A DNA stretch of 64,000 nt from ENR-C587 sp942493235. Its GTDB lineage: Bacteria; Bacteroidota; Ignavibacteria; Kapaibacteriales; UBA2268. Positions 52,199 through 60,187 of this stretch are shown here, piece by piece. Position 1 is the stretch's first letter; each line of letters starts with the position of its first letter. Where the stretch lies: positions 2,294,001 to 2,358,000 of the forward strand of contig OW818676.1 in assembly GCA_942493235.1 (NCBI GenBank), read 5' to 3'. The notes below the pieces were generated by a model. The model worked only from the letters and a program-made list of their open reading frames with translations, was not told where the DNA came from and searched no databases. The translations under genes and the position numbers were made by a program.

Positions 52199-53410
52199 TT
52201 AGCATCCTCCGGCGGATTTTTTTCTATTGTCTTTAGGTGGAGCTTTTCTCTCTGCTATTTGTTTTGCAATGGTTTGCATCTTTTCATTTGCACTTATTTT
52301 AAATTTATATAAAGCTACTTTATTCAAATCTAATGAATTAGAATCAAGTTTAGGAATATCAGATAATTGCATACTTAATGCCTTTAGCCCGCCGTTTAAA
52401 TAGTAAGCCATTGATTTGCCGTATCGAACAGCCAATCCGGCAGCTTTATGTGCATTTATACCGTCATTATCAATGAATACAATGGCTTTCGGAATTTTAC
52501 GGATTTGATAATATGACGCTCTTGTAAACAAGTTTTCAAACTTGATATTTTCAGCTCCCGGCAAAGTATTGGCTTTAAATTGTTTTTCATCTCTAATATC
52601 AATTAGTGAAATTGTTTCGTCATAATCAATTATTCTATAAGCTAAATCCATTGGCTCAATTGCAATTACTTGAGGCATATTACGAACTTTTTCCGGAGTT
52701 AATTCTTCTAAAGTAATTTTTGAATAACTCTCCATAAATATCATAAAGAATGAAAATAGTACAAAAGCAATCCCCCAAAATACATAGATATTTTGTGGAT
52801 TCTTGATAAATCTTAAATTTGATAAATTTGAAACTTTATTGACTTTGTTTTCGATTCGTTGAGTAAAAATAAATGCTAATAAAGCAAGTGTAGTGAGCAA
52901 AAATGCAAATATCCCGGGCGAGATTCCCAGTACATCAGCAGCAGTCATATTGCCCCAAAAAGAGCCTTTATAAACAGTTTCGATAGATGGATAAATCTCT
53001 CCGAAAATAAAAATTCCTATTGCCCCACCGAGAACGAAAACTATTGCATCAATTTTCCCGGTAGTTGCCGCTACAATAGATGTACCCGGGCAGAATCCAC
53101 CGATGATGAAGCCTAATCCCATAATAGCTCCACCGATAATTGCAGAGTAGAAGTAAGTGGGATGAACGTATATTTCGGATAAATCGAGCATTCCGATATT
53201 GCCCATGAAAAGTATTCCGAGCATTGCGGTTACTCCCGCGGTAAAAAATACTTTCAGCACTACAAAATCATAACCGTAGAATAGTCCGGCAAGCTTTTTA
53301 GAAGATGAAAACCCGGCTTGCTCAAGGATAAAACCGAAGAAAAATCCTATGATTAAGGCTATTACGAAGTTAAAATCTTGACTAAATATTTCAGGCACTA
53401 ATGGTCCCAT
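52199..53410 (-). CDS. YeeE/YedE sulfur transporter fused to degenerate rhodanese domain
   Basis: 403 aa. Residues 1-235 are a membrane YeeE/YedE (TsuA-like) transporter with about seven helices; the conserved FIIGGFCPGTS contains C107, a site used to pass thiosulfate in relatives. Residues about 255-360 form a rhodanese-like fold (SLIDIRDEKQFKANTLPGA), but the catalytic cysteine loop is replaced by FIDNDGINAHKAA, so no Cys is present. The protein ends in KKSAGGC; the final Gly-Gly-Cys is striking and may carry sulfur. Last gene of the operon; the gap to the preceding gene is 32 nt. Confidence 0.85.
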   Translation of the reverse strand: MGPLVPEIFSQDFNFVIALIIGFFFGFILEQAGFSSSKKLAGLFYGYDFVVLKVFFTAGVTAMLGILFMGNIGMLDLSEIYVHPTYFYSAIIGGAIMGLGFIIGGFCPGTSIVAATTGKIDAIVFVLGGAIGIFIFGEIYPSIETVYKGSFWGNMTAADVLGISPGIFAFLLTTLALLAFIFTQRIENKVNKVSNLSNLRFIKNPQNIYVFWGIAFVLFSFFMIFMESYSKITLEELTPEKVRNMPQVIAIEPMDLAYRIIDYDETISLIDIRDEKQFKANTLPGAENIKFENLFTRASYYQIRKIPKAIVFIDNDGINAHKAAGLAVRYGKSMAYYLNGGLKALSMQLSDIPKLDSNSLDLNKVALYKFKISANEKMQTIAKQIAERKAPPKDNRKKSAGGC

Positions 53411-53442
53411 TTTATTTTTCCTTATTATTGTCTTTTAATAGA

Positions 53443-53961
53443 TTATATCCATAATTTTCTAAAGAAATAAGCAAACAAGTAAGCTGAACCGAATATTGCG
53501 AACATAGTCAATATTCCGCCAAAGCTCATTGCTGCCATACCGGTAAGTGCCGCACCGCTTGTACAACCTCTGCCAAACTGAGCACCCAAGCCGAAGAGTA
53601 ATCCACCGCCTAATGCCATTATCAATCGTAATTTATTTGAAATATTCGGACCTTTTTCAATTTTAAATCCTGCTCGATTTGCCCAGACACCGGACACAAA
53701 AGCTCCGATTAATGCTCCTACTATCTCGAAAACCAACCAATTTTTTAGAGGACCTTCTTTATGCTCACTATTATATTCTTGATAGAATTTTGTATTTTCT
53801 GCATGAGAAGGTGCAATGCTATTTACAGTATAAACGACACCGCTCTTAATTGCTCCAGAAGCTCCGAGCCCTCTTCCGGTTATATAAAATGTCATCAACA
53901 GAAGTATTCCGAGAGAAAAGCCGGCTATATACGGATTCATGTATGGTTTAGGATTTTTCAT
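53443..53961 (-). CDS. Second YeeE/YedE sulfur transporter
   Basis: 172 aa from the ATG at 53961, which has AGGA about 8 nt upstream; longer readings extend into the cytochrome b gene. It has four to five helices, with the sulfur-handling QFGRGCTSG (C133) and an early ITGRGLGASG. As a half-sized YeeE/YedE it likely works with the fused transporter downstream. It overlaps the end of the cytochrome b gene by 14 nt, so is translationally coupled. Confidence 0.86.
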   Translation of the reverse strand: MKNPKPYMNPYIAGFSLGILLLMTFYITGRGLGASGAIKSGVVYTVNSIAPSHAENTKFYQEYNSEHKEGPLKNWLVFEIVGALIGAFVSGVWANRAGFKIEKGPNISNKLRLIMALGGGLLFGLGAQFGRGCTSGAALTGMAAMSFGGILTMFAIFGSAYLFAYFFRKLWI

Positions 53962-54625
53962 CGCATTTTCCTTTTGAATAGTTATCTTTATCATCATTAT
54001 CTTCATCATCTTCAACACATTCACACCCTGTTAGCATTGAATTAAGATTAGAGAAAACAGTATGACCGGTAGTAATTAAATATAAATGTCCTATTAAGAA
54101 ACTAACAAGTAAAAATGCACCTATTGTGTGAAGTATTGCAATAATATTTAAATCGGAAACATTAATTGTAGAAATATTTTCTCCTTGAGGAAATCTATAA
54201 AACAAGTAGAGAATTCCGGTTATTACCATCAGTGGTATCATTACAATTTTAAAACCTACATAGATTATTTTTTGCAATGGATTGAGCCTGCTTAACACAG
54301 TTTTTTTTGTCGGGTGAGGAGCATTATGAAAAATGTCAGTAATATAAAACTTAATATAGGCTTTTATATATTTAGTTGTAGGAATATATTGTCTCCAATC
54401 GCCGGTAGTAAAATGCCAAAATATTGCAAACACAATTAGTATAAGCAGCAAGTACGAAGCAACTATATGGAAACTAACCGCATTTTCAAAACCGAACAAT
54501 TTGAATAGTCCGTGAATCTCAAATCCTGTAAGGGCTAAAAACATAATCAAAATTGCTTGAGTCCAATGCCAGAATCTTTCGAATGCAGTGTAGATTAACA
54601 CTTTTTTTCTTTTAATGTCATCCAT
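53948..54625 (-). CDS. Membrane cytochrome b (b561/FdnI-like)
   Basis: 225 aa with four helices and heme-ligand histidines at FERFWHWTQ, FEIHGLF, VSFHIVASYLL, IFWHFTTGDW and LLVSFLIGHLYLITTGH, the pattern of di-heme quinol-oxidising cytochromes b (FdnI/HydC/b561). The C-terminus is a cysteine- and acid-rich tail (GCECVEDDEDNDDKDNYSKG). It probably passes quinol electrons to the octaheme cytochrome encoded just upstream (8-nt overlap). Confidence 0.9.
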   Translation of the reverse strand: MDDIKRKKVLIYTAFERFWHWTQAILIMFLALTGFEIHGLFKLFGFENAVSFHIVASYLLLILIVFAIFWHFTTGDWRQYIPTTKYIKAYIKFYITDIFHNAPHPTKKTVLSRLNPLQKIIYVGFKIVMIPLMVITGILYLFYRFPQGENISTINVSDLNIIAILHTIGAFLLVSFLIGHLYLITTGHTVFSNLNSMLTGCECVEDDEDNDDKDNYSKGKCDEKS

Positions 54626-56195
54626 TTTGATCTTCCTTTAAATATTTCTTATTTTTTATTATAAAATATGCTCTTCCGGCTCCATGAGAGGCAGCTCCTA
54701 AGAATGTGAGAGTAATTAAGCTAAGCCCGAGGAAATCTACTGTAGAATTATAATCTCGCCCCGGCAGATACACATCTTTAATCTGAGCTATACGGCTCTC
54801 GTTTCGTTGATGGCAGTCTGTGCATTGTAAAGATTTTTCTTTAGGGGAGACCATGTGATTAACTATCCAGTTGGATTCAGTATTGACAAATGTGTATTTC
54901 CCGCTGTAAGGTGAGTTCAGGTATTCCATTCCTTTTATTAGAGCGGAGTCCCAGTTGAAGTCCAACCAATAAGCACCTTTGCCATATTCTTTATCCCATA
55001 ATTTGGGGCTTAATAATTTATGATTAACCGGGTCGTAAGGCTGCTTGGTTCTCATTACCTTAATAGGAGTAATTTTCGCATTAGGGTCATTATAATTTCC
55101 GCTTATAGGATTCATAATAATTGGGAAAACCGTTGCCGTATCATTAAATAGATAATGAGTTGCGGTTCCGTTGAACCATTTGTATTCCGGGCTAAGGTTT
55201 TTCTGCCAATCAATTTTACCTTTAATTGATTGATAAATTTCATTGCCGTCAGAATCTTTAATTACATAAGGCTTCCCATCTCTTAAATCTCCAGCTTTCG
55301 ACCAGTCCCAAGCGACTTTTGTAGCATTTACTTTTGCATAAACCGGTACGTGGCATGTCTGGCAGGCTACTTTAACAGTATGCTCATTTACAATATCACT
55401 TTCATGAGGTGTTTTAGTGTGGCAGTCTTCACAAAGCATTCTATTTCTATTCATTGATGATACGGTATAGAGTTTGCCCTTCATAACGTGATTATCTGCT
55501 GAATGGCAGTCCGTACATTCCATATCGCCACCGTCTTTACCGAGATGAACATCAATATCTTTTGTTGCTGTATATAATGCTTCTTCTAAATCACCATGCT
55601 TGGCATTATTACCTCCGCCGCCATCGAAATGGCATGGACCACAATTTTCCATTTTGGGCTTGCCTGCACTGGTAGCACAATTGTTCAAGTTTACTTCGGG
55701 TTTGGGTATTCCGGCTATACCTTTTTGATATGTTCCCGAATTATCATGGCAGGCAAGACAGTCGATATTTTCTGCTTTTGTAAAGTCAAAGTTTTTATCG
55801 TCATACCCATAGCCTGCGTGGCAACGGTTGCATGAGCCTTCGCTACCATTAATTGAAATACAATGATTATTGAGCAAATTTCTTTTTCCAATAGAGACTA
55901 TTCCTCTGCCCTGCATATATTCATCTCGTAGCCAACGCCAATGACTTGACTGCAATACTTCTTTGTGCCTCTCGTTGTGGCAACTTATGCATGCATTAGT
56001 AACATCTTGCGGTCGAGAAAATTCTTTAGTTAACTGCTCGAATTTTGAATGGTCAACCGCTTTTTTCTCTTTTTTGCTAATTTTTTCTTTTAGCACTTCT
56101 AATTTTGATAATCGACTTTCTTCCTTTTTATAATATCCGAACAATAATATTATCGGAATCAAAAAAGCGATAATTAATCCTACTGTTTTTCTCAT
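54618..56195 (-). CDS. Octaheme c-type cytochrome, tetrathionate-reductase (OTR) family
   Basis: 525 aa. An N-terminal helix (1-20) anchors or exports it, and a second helix (about 486-505) follows the heme domain. Eight CxxCH sites are at C69 (CISCH), C122 (CNRCH), C146 (CLACH), C185 (CGPCH), C227 (CTDCH), C255 (CEDCH), C278 (CQTCH) and C458 (CTDCH), an exact octaheme count. OTR enzymes reduce tetrathionate, nitrite and hydroxylamine in vitro; their physiological substrate is debated. The YeeE/YedE partners here point to a sulfur compound. First gene of the operon. Confidence 0.92.
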   Translation of the reverse strand: MRKTVGLIIAFLIPIILLFGYYKKEESRLSKLEVLKEKISKKEKKAVDHSKFEQLTKEFSRPQDVTNACISCHNERHKEVLQSSHWRWLRDEYMQGRGIVSIGKRNLLNNHCISINGSEGSCNRCHAGYGYDDKNFDFTKAENIDCLACHDNSGTYQKGIAGIPKPEVNLNNCATSAGKPKMENCGPCHFDGGGGNNAKHGDLEEALYTATKDIDVHLGKDGGDMECTDCHSADNHVMKGKLYTVSSMNRNRMLCEDCHTKTPHESDIVNEHTVKVACQTCHVPVYAKVNATKVAWDWSKAGDLRDGKPYVIKDSDGNEIYQSIKGKIDWQKNLSPEYKWFNGTATHYLFNDTATVFPIIMNPISGNYNDPNAKITPIKVMRTKQPYDPVNHKLLSPKLWDKEYGKGAYWLDFNWDSALIKGMEYLNSPYSGKYTFVNTESNWIVNHMVSPKEKSLQCTDCHQRNESRIAQIKDVYLPGRDYNSTVDFLGLSLITLTFLGAASHGAGRAYFIIKNKKYLKEDQNG

Positions 56196-56451
56196 TGTGC
56201 TAATTCCTTATTTCTATTTTACATACCTTATATTACTATAAAGGAATATAGCAATATAAGCATACGCAATTGTAAAAACAAGATAAATATTTATTTTATA
56301 TATATACTAATTAAAATAATAACGATGTGTAATTGATTAGCTATGCCTAAATAATTTAAATAATTAATAATTATCTTATACTTTAACTTCGGCGGAACTA
56401 ATATCACTTATAAAAAGAGGACATAATAAATTTATCCGTACTATATTCGAA

Positions 56452-56506
56452 AGACTAAGTACGTCTGTGCCACAGAGCAATCTGATTTCAGAAAGGTTCA
56501 TCAGTA
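56452..56506 (-). repeat. TA 3' element, copy alpha
   Basis: AGACTAAGTACGTCT palindrome, then GTGCCACAGAGCAATCTG, ATTTCAGAAAGGTTCA. It lies directly after the DUF2442 stop. Homologous to copies beta, gamma and delta after the hicB genes. The preceding 56196-56451 stretch is an AT-rich leader of the OTR operon with nothing else identified. Confidence 0.7.
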
Positions 56507-56507
56507 T

Positions 56508-56741
56508 TTATTTTGAAGATTCCAAATAAATAGTGTCAGGGCAAAAATCAGCTCCGTTTGACCATTGTAATGTGCCTGAAATAACTTTGAAGTCATTAAA
56601 AACATCAATATTCTTCAATTCTGTAAAAATCCCAATATTGAAATATTTTGATACATCAAAAATTCCTACTTCACCATTTGTGAAATTTACCTTAATTAAT
56701 TTTTCATTTATAGCTATAGCCGTTCTTACTCTTGGATTCAT
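56508..56741 (-). CDS. DUF2442-family protein
   Basis: 77 aa, complete DUF2442 domain: KLIKVNFTNGEVGIFDVSKYF, then GTLQWSNGADFCPDTIYLES. Function unknown. DUF2442 genes are frequently paired with DUF4160, as here (5 nt apart), and the pair is often treated as toxin-antitoxin-like. It starts 5 nt after the stop of the broken DUF4160 gene, so it may lack its usual translational partner. Confidence 0.85.
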   Translation of the reverse strand: MNPRVRTAIAINEKLIKVNFTNGEVGIFDVSKYFNIGIFTELKNIDVFNDFKVISGTLQWSNGADFCPDTIYLESSK

Positions 56742-56746
56742 TTTAT

Positions 56747-57006
56747 TTACCTCAATGGTTCAATTGGTAAAGGAGTATTCCCATTTAGTGCGAGCTCCCA
56801 GTTAGTTAATAAGTCTTCTCTGTGTAATGCTTGGATTAATCGTATCTTGGGTATTGGTAATTCTCCTTCAATTAAGTCTCCATTTATTACATCAAATACT
56901 GCTTCATATTTTTTTATTTTACATGAATGTGAGGTACATCATGTTGCTTATTATCCATAAAATAAAGATAAATTACCAAACCATAAAACATAGAAATAGA
57001 GGGCAT
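56747..57006 (-). pseudogene. DUF4160 gene broken by a frameshift
   Basis: Starts at ATG 57006 as MPSISMFYGLVIYLYFMDNK then QHDVPHIHVK, and stops at a TAA. In the next frame the sequence resumes YEAVFDVINGDLIEGELP, KIRLIQALHREDLLTNWELA and continues to a stop at 56747. The break is in a run of A (GTAAAATAAAAAAATAT), consistent with loss of one base. Both halves fit DUF4160 (metal-ligand-like HIHVK included), so this is one gene. It might be a slippage-variable gene instead of dead. Confidence 0.8.
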
Positions 57007-57101
57007 AATTCATCCTAACTAACTATTTAACAATCTTGAAATTAAACGAAATTATGTCAATATTATTTCAGTTTATTCTAATCAGAAATCCAGTCGTCTG
57101 G

Positions 57102-57234
57102 TCTGTGCTTGTAAATCTGCTTATATCATCATGATATTTTGCACTCAGAAATCTCCGAGTTTCTTTTTTTAGACTAAGTAAGTCTGTACCACATAGTAAT
57201 CCGATTTCAGAAAGGTCAATACCGATATAAGCTA
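57102..57234 (-). repeat. TA 3' element, copy beta
   Basis: TGTGCTTGTAAATCTGCTTA, CAGAAATCTCCGAGTTTC, then AGACTAAGTAAGTCTG, CCACATAGTAATCCGATTTC and GATATAAGC. It lies just downstream of hicB1, between it and the DUF4160 pseudogene. The first part also occurs in copy delta. Confidence 0.75.
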
Positions 57235-57280
57235 ACAATAAACCGATAAATAATCATTATAAGATTATTAGGCGTTTCCT

Positions 57281-57505
57281 TTATAGCATTGCAATTTTAT
57301 ATAAAAATGGAGAATACTTTGGGCTTGGAATTTTCAATCCATTTATTCTTGCAGTTTCTAACCAAAGCTCTTTTGCTATTAATACTTCTTTTAATGCGTC
57401 AGCTTGAGTGTTACCAAATGCTGAGCAGTTATTCAAATCCGGTATATCTGCAATATAGCCTTCATCTTCATCACTGAAAAATATATTAATATGGTAATCT
57501 TTCAT
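57281..57505 (-). CDS. hicB: HicB-type antitoxin 1
   Basis: 74 aa. The partial RNase-H-like HicB fold: DYHINIFFSDEDEGYIADIPDLNNCSAFG, then ADALKEVLIAKELWLETA. It lacks a C-terminal DNA-binding domain and so is of the short type. Its ATG overlaps the hicA1 stop by 4 nt. Its C-terminus (PSPKYSPFLYKIAML) differs from HicB2 and HicB3. Confidence 0.87.
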   Translation of the reverse strand: MKDYHINIFFSDEDEGYIADIPDLNNCSAFGNTQADALKEVLIAKELWLETARINGLKIPSPKYSPFLYKIAML

Positions 57506-57759
57506 ATTTCTTTCTCCAATTGAATATTATACTTTTCGATTATTGTAAAGAATTGCTTGATTTGATACGGTTTAGCCATTCCATTTACATTCTGAATATT
57601 TATAAGCTCAGGGATTCCTGAGCTTTTGAATATATGATGACTACCATTAACCCTATCTAAATAAAATCCAAACATTCCCAGAATAGTTACAAATTCATCA
57701 AAGCTAATATTTTTGATATTATTTATACTCTTTTGTAGTAACTTATACTTATTCATCAT
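57502..57759 (-). CDS. hicA: HicA-type toxin 1
   Basis: 85 aa. HicA mRNA-interferase fold with the catalytic histidine in RVNGSHHIF (H41 or H42), then INIQNVNGMAKPYQIKQF. An N-terminal extension (to about residue 20) is longer than in the minimal HicA. The toxin-first order with overlapping antitoxin is typical. The upstream 57760-57894 region may carry its promoter; none is clear. Confidence 0.87.
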   Translation of the reverse strand: MMNKYKLLQKSINNIKNISFDEFVTILGMFGFYLDRVNGSHHIFKSSGIPELINIQNVNGMAKPYQIKQFFTIIEKYNIQLEKEI

Positions 57760-57894
57760 TTCATTAGCAAAAATAAATATTTAAAGTAAACGAATTTTAA
57801 AGTATTATATTATATCACCGGATTATAAGAGCATTGTTCTTATATATACTTTCTAACTTGGAAATCTTAGCAATGCTTTCTATAAATTATTTTT

Positions 57895-58005
57895 AGACTA
57901 AGTAAGTCTGCTCATTGAGAAATCGACTTTAGAATGCTCAATACAGATATAAGCTGACTATTTCAAAGTACTTTAGTAAGTAGATATTACTAAGTTGATT
58001 TATCA
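57895..58005 (-). repeat. TA 3' element, copy gamma
   Basis: AGACTAAGTAAGTCTGCTCA, ATTGAGAAATCGACTTTAGA, ACAGATATAAGCTGACTATT, CAAAGTACTTTAGTAAGTAG. More than 90 percent identical to copy delta, and the similarity runs on into the last codons of hicB2 and hicB3 (EPKGKLILA). Confidence 0.8.
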
Positions 58006-58215
58006 TTATGCAAGTATTAATTTTCCCTTTGGTTCAGGAATTAAATGATTAAACTCTTGTGCTGTATCCAACCATAACTTCTGAGCATCTTTTATGTTAG
58101 TAAGTGCATCATATTCAGTATTTCCGTGAGCAATACAACCAGAGAGTTCAGGCACCTCCGCAATAAAGCAATTATCTTCGTTACTCCAATACATTATTAT
58201 TTCATATTTTTTCAT
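58006..58215 (-). CDS. hicB: HicB-type antitoxin 2
   Basis: 69 aa: MYWSNEDNCFIAEVPELSGC, IAHGNTEYDALTNIKDA, ending EPKGKLILA. Short HicB type. It overlaps hicA2 by 14 nt. It is close to HicB3 (same C-terminal 9 residues), so these two modules are recent duplicates. Confidence 0.87.
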   Translation of the reverse strand: MKKYEIIMYWSNEDNCFIAEVPELSGCIAHGNTEYDALTNIKDAQKLWLDTAQEFNHLIPEPKGKLILA

Positions 58216-58465
58216 TTTTATTCCATAGATTATTGCTGATGATTAATTTCCTAACTTGTTTTATCTGATAAGACTTTGCCATATCACCATCTTTTTGTAT
58301 ATTTAATAGTGTATTTAAGTTACTTTTTCTATAAATGTGATGACTCCCATTAATTCTTTCTTCAAAACCTAAATAAAGCAACAAGGTTCTAATGTCTTTA
58401 AATTTGACATTATTATCAGAATTTTCTGACATAATAATGCTAATTAGCTTTTCAATCCTACCCAT
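58202..58465 (-). CDS. hicA: HicA-type toxin 2
   Basis: 87 aa. Catalytic-type His in RINGSHHIYR (H42 or H43) and LLNIQKDGDMAKSYQIKQVR. It shares the N-terminal SENSDNN...FKDIRTLLLYLGF with HicA3. Function as for HicA1: RNA cleavage when HicB is removed. Confidence 0.87.
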   Translation of the reverse strand: MGRIEKLISIIMSENSDNNVKFKDIRTLLLYLGFEERINGSHHIYRKSNLNTLLNIQKDGDMAKSYQIKQVRKLIISNNLWNKNEKI

Positions 58466-58556
58466 ATTGACCCTACTATTGCTTATTTAATATAACGAGT
58501 TAGAAATAAATAAATTTTATATAAAACGTCCGATTGTTAAACATAAAAATCGTTAA

Positions 58557-58733
58557 TCTGTGCTTGTAAATCTGCCTATATCATCATATTGTGAATTCAG
58601 AAATCTCCGAGTTTCTTTTTTTAGACTAAGTAAGTCTGCCCATTGAGAAATCGACTTTAAAATGCTCAATACAGATATAAGCCGACTATTTCAGAGTACT
58701 TTAGTAAGTGGATATTACTTAGTGGATTTATCA
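58557..58733 (-). repeat. TA 3' element, copy delta
   Basis: The longest copy: CTGTGCTTGTAAATCTGCCT, ATTCAGAAATCTCCGAGTTT, AGACTAAGTAAGTCTGCCCA, ACTTTAAAATGCTCAATACA, AGTACTTTAGTAAGTGGATA. It joins the upstream part of beta to the downstream part of gamma. Confidence 0.8.
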
Positions 58734-58943
58734 TTAAGCAAGTATTAATTTTCCCTTTGGTTCAGGAATTTCTCGTTTTAATAATAGGGCTGTTTCTTTC
58801 CATTGCTTCATAACAAGCTCAATATTAATTAATGCCTCATTATAAGTGCTTCCGTCTGCCATGCATCCGGCAAGCTCAGGAACTTCTGCTATAAATAAAT
58901 TATCAGCATCGCTCCAATATATTCTTATTTCATATTTATTCAT
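58734..58943 (-). CDS. hicB: HicB-type antitoxin 3
   Basis: 69 aa: IYWSDADNLFIAEVPELAGC, MADGSTYNEALINIELV, ending EPKGKLILA. Short type. It starts 1 nt after the hicA3 stop. Confidence 0.87.
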   Translation of the reverse strand: MNKYEIRIYWSDADNLFIAEVPELAGCMADGSTYNEALINIELVMKQWKETALLLKREIPEPKGKLILA

Positions 58944-58944
58944 T

Positions 58945-59205
58945 TCAAAGCTCCTTAACGAATTTATATTTAAGAAATATTTCTCTAACTTGCTTTACTT
59001 GATAAGCTTTTGCTTTGCCATTTTTCAAAGATTGAATATTAATAATTTCCTCAATATTTTCATGAAAGTAAATATGATGAGAACCGCTTATCCTACATTT
59101 AAATCCATAATAATCTAATATATAGCATAGTTCTTTAAACCCAATATTATTATCGGAATTTGCTGATAAAATTTTAAAAACTAACTTAAAGATTTTACTC
59201 ATCAT
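58945..59205 (-). CDS. hicA: HicA-type toxin 3
   Basis: 86 aa with HicA His in RISGSHHIYFH (H43 or H44) and INIQSLKNGKAKAYQVKQVR. First gene in its pair. Two adjacent Met codons at the start. Paralogue of HicA2. Confidence 0.87.
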   Translation of the reverse strand: MMSKIFKLVFKILSANSDNNIGFKELCYILDYYGFKCRISGSHHIYFHENIEEIINIQSLKNGKAKAYQVKQVREIFLKYKFVKEL

Positions 59206-59289
59206 ACACCTTATTTTATCATTTGCATTAACGAATCAATATATAACAAATTTTACTTTTGCAAATCGTCAGTTAATACTGTTCTTCCA

Positions 59290-59426
59290 CATTCGGGTCA
59301 TTGCTTGTAAATCTTCATATAGCTTCATCATTCTTTGTTTATATATCTTATTAATAACATAAAAATATAGTAAAACATTTCTGTTATTTAAAACAATCCC
59401 CCTCAAGATGTAATGTTTTGAGGGGG
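59290..59426. other. Spacer with TA-element remnant and CCCCCTCAA hairpin
   Basis: The 59206-59510 spacer. Near 59301-59330 TGCTTGTAAATCTTCATATA resembles the start of copies beta and delta, a decayed element. At 59398-59426 a perfect CCCCCTCAA/TTGAGGGGG stem (11-nt loop) lies 85 nt past the TlpA-like stop on the minus strand and may terminate that transcript. Confidence 0.6.
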
Positions 59427-59510
59427 AACACAATTAATCAATATAGAATATATTCGATTTTAGTATATAAAATTATCAAAAAGCTTCTAATTTGATGTAA
59501 TCTAAATATA

Positions 59511-60023
59511 TTACTTTTTAGTCAGTTCTTTGATTTTAGCATATAATTCTTCTTCGTCTCCGGGAGCAAATCCGGTATGCTGCCAGACTAATTCGCCTTT
59601 GCCGTTAAAAAGAAATGTATGAGGCGGATTATTTACATTCATGGCACGTTTAAAATCACTATTTTCGTCTAGATACACGTCAAATTTCAAGCCTTTTCCT
59701 TTTACAAATGCGGGAACATTTTTTGAGCTTCTTGAATCGTCAATAGATATTGCAAATAATTTAACTCCGGTCTCTGCCTGCCAATCTTCAAATACTTCAT
59801 TTATTGCTTTTAATTCAGTTATACAAGGTTTGCACCAAGTAGCCCAAAAACTAATTACAAAAGGTTTTCCGTCATTTGAAAAAGTTTCAGTATTTACTGT
59901 CTCGCCTTTTAAGTTCTTAATTTTGGAACTTGCTACTTTTTTAGCAGCTTCTTGAGTAGTAGAAACCCCCACAAATACTAATACTAAAAGTATTGATAAT
60001 ATCGAGAATATCGCCTTTTTCAT
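59511..60023 (-). CDS. TlpA-like thioredoxin, periplasmic
   Basis: 170 aa. A signal peptide or anchor (MKKAIFSILSILLVLVFVGV) precedes a TlpA/ResA domain with FWATWCKPC (C64-K-P-C67), cis-Pro in NNPPHTFLF and KGELVWQHTGF. It reduces disulfides in the envelope, often for cytochrome c maturation; the OTR operon a few kb away needs eight heme attachments, which makes that role attractive but unproven. It stands alone and is divergent from a T9SS gene. Confidence 0.9.
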   Translation of the reverse strand: MKKAIFSILSILLVLVFVGVSTTQEAAKKVASSKIKNLKGETVNTETFSNDGKPFVISFWATWCKPCITELKAINEVFEDWQAETGVKLFAISIDDSRSSKNVPAFVKGKGLKFDVYLDENSDFKRAMNVNNPPHTFLFNGKGELVWQHTGFAPGDEEELYAKIKELTKK

Positions 60024-60187
60024 CTTGATTTCTTTCTATATAAATATGTAATAATTTCATTAATTATGAATATTTTTATCTAAAACAACATTTTTTTCTT
60101 TTATTAGACAAATATTTTTTGCAATTTTGCCATACCAAAGGAAGTAATTTAAAAAATTTATTATAAATAAAAAAAGGAAATATCGCA

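Noticed and set aside
56452..59205. The hicAB row as an integron cassette array
   Set aside because: No integrase and no attC-like GTTRRRY structure; the shared 3' elements differ in length and are better explained by duplication.
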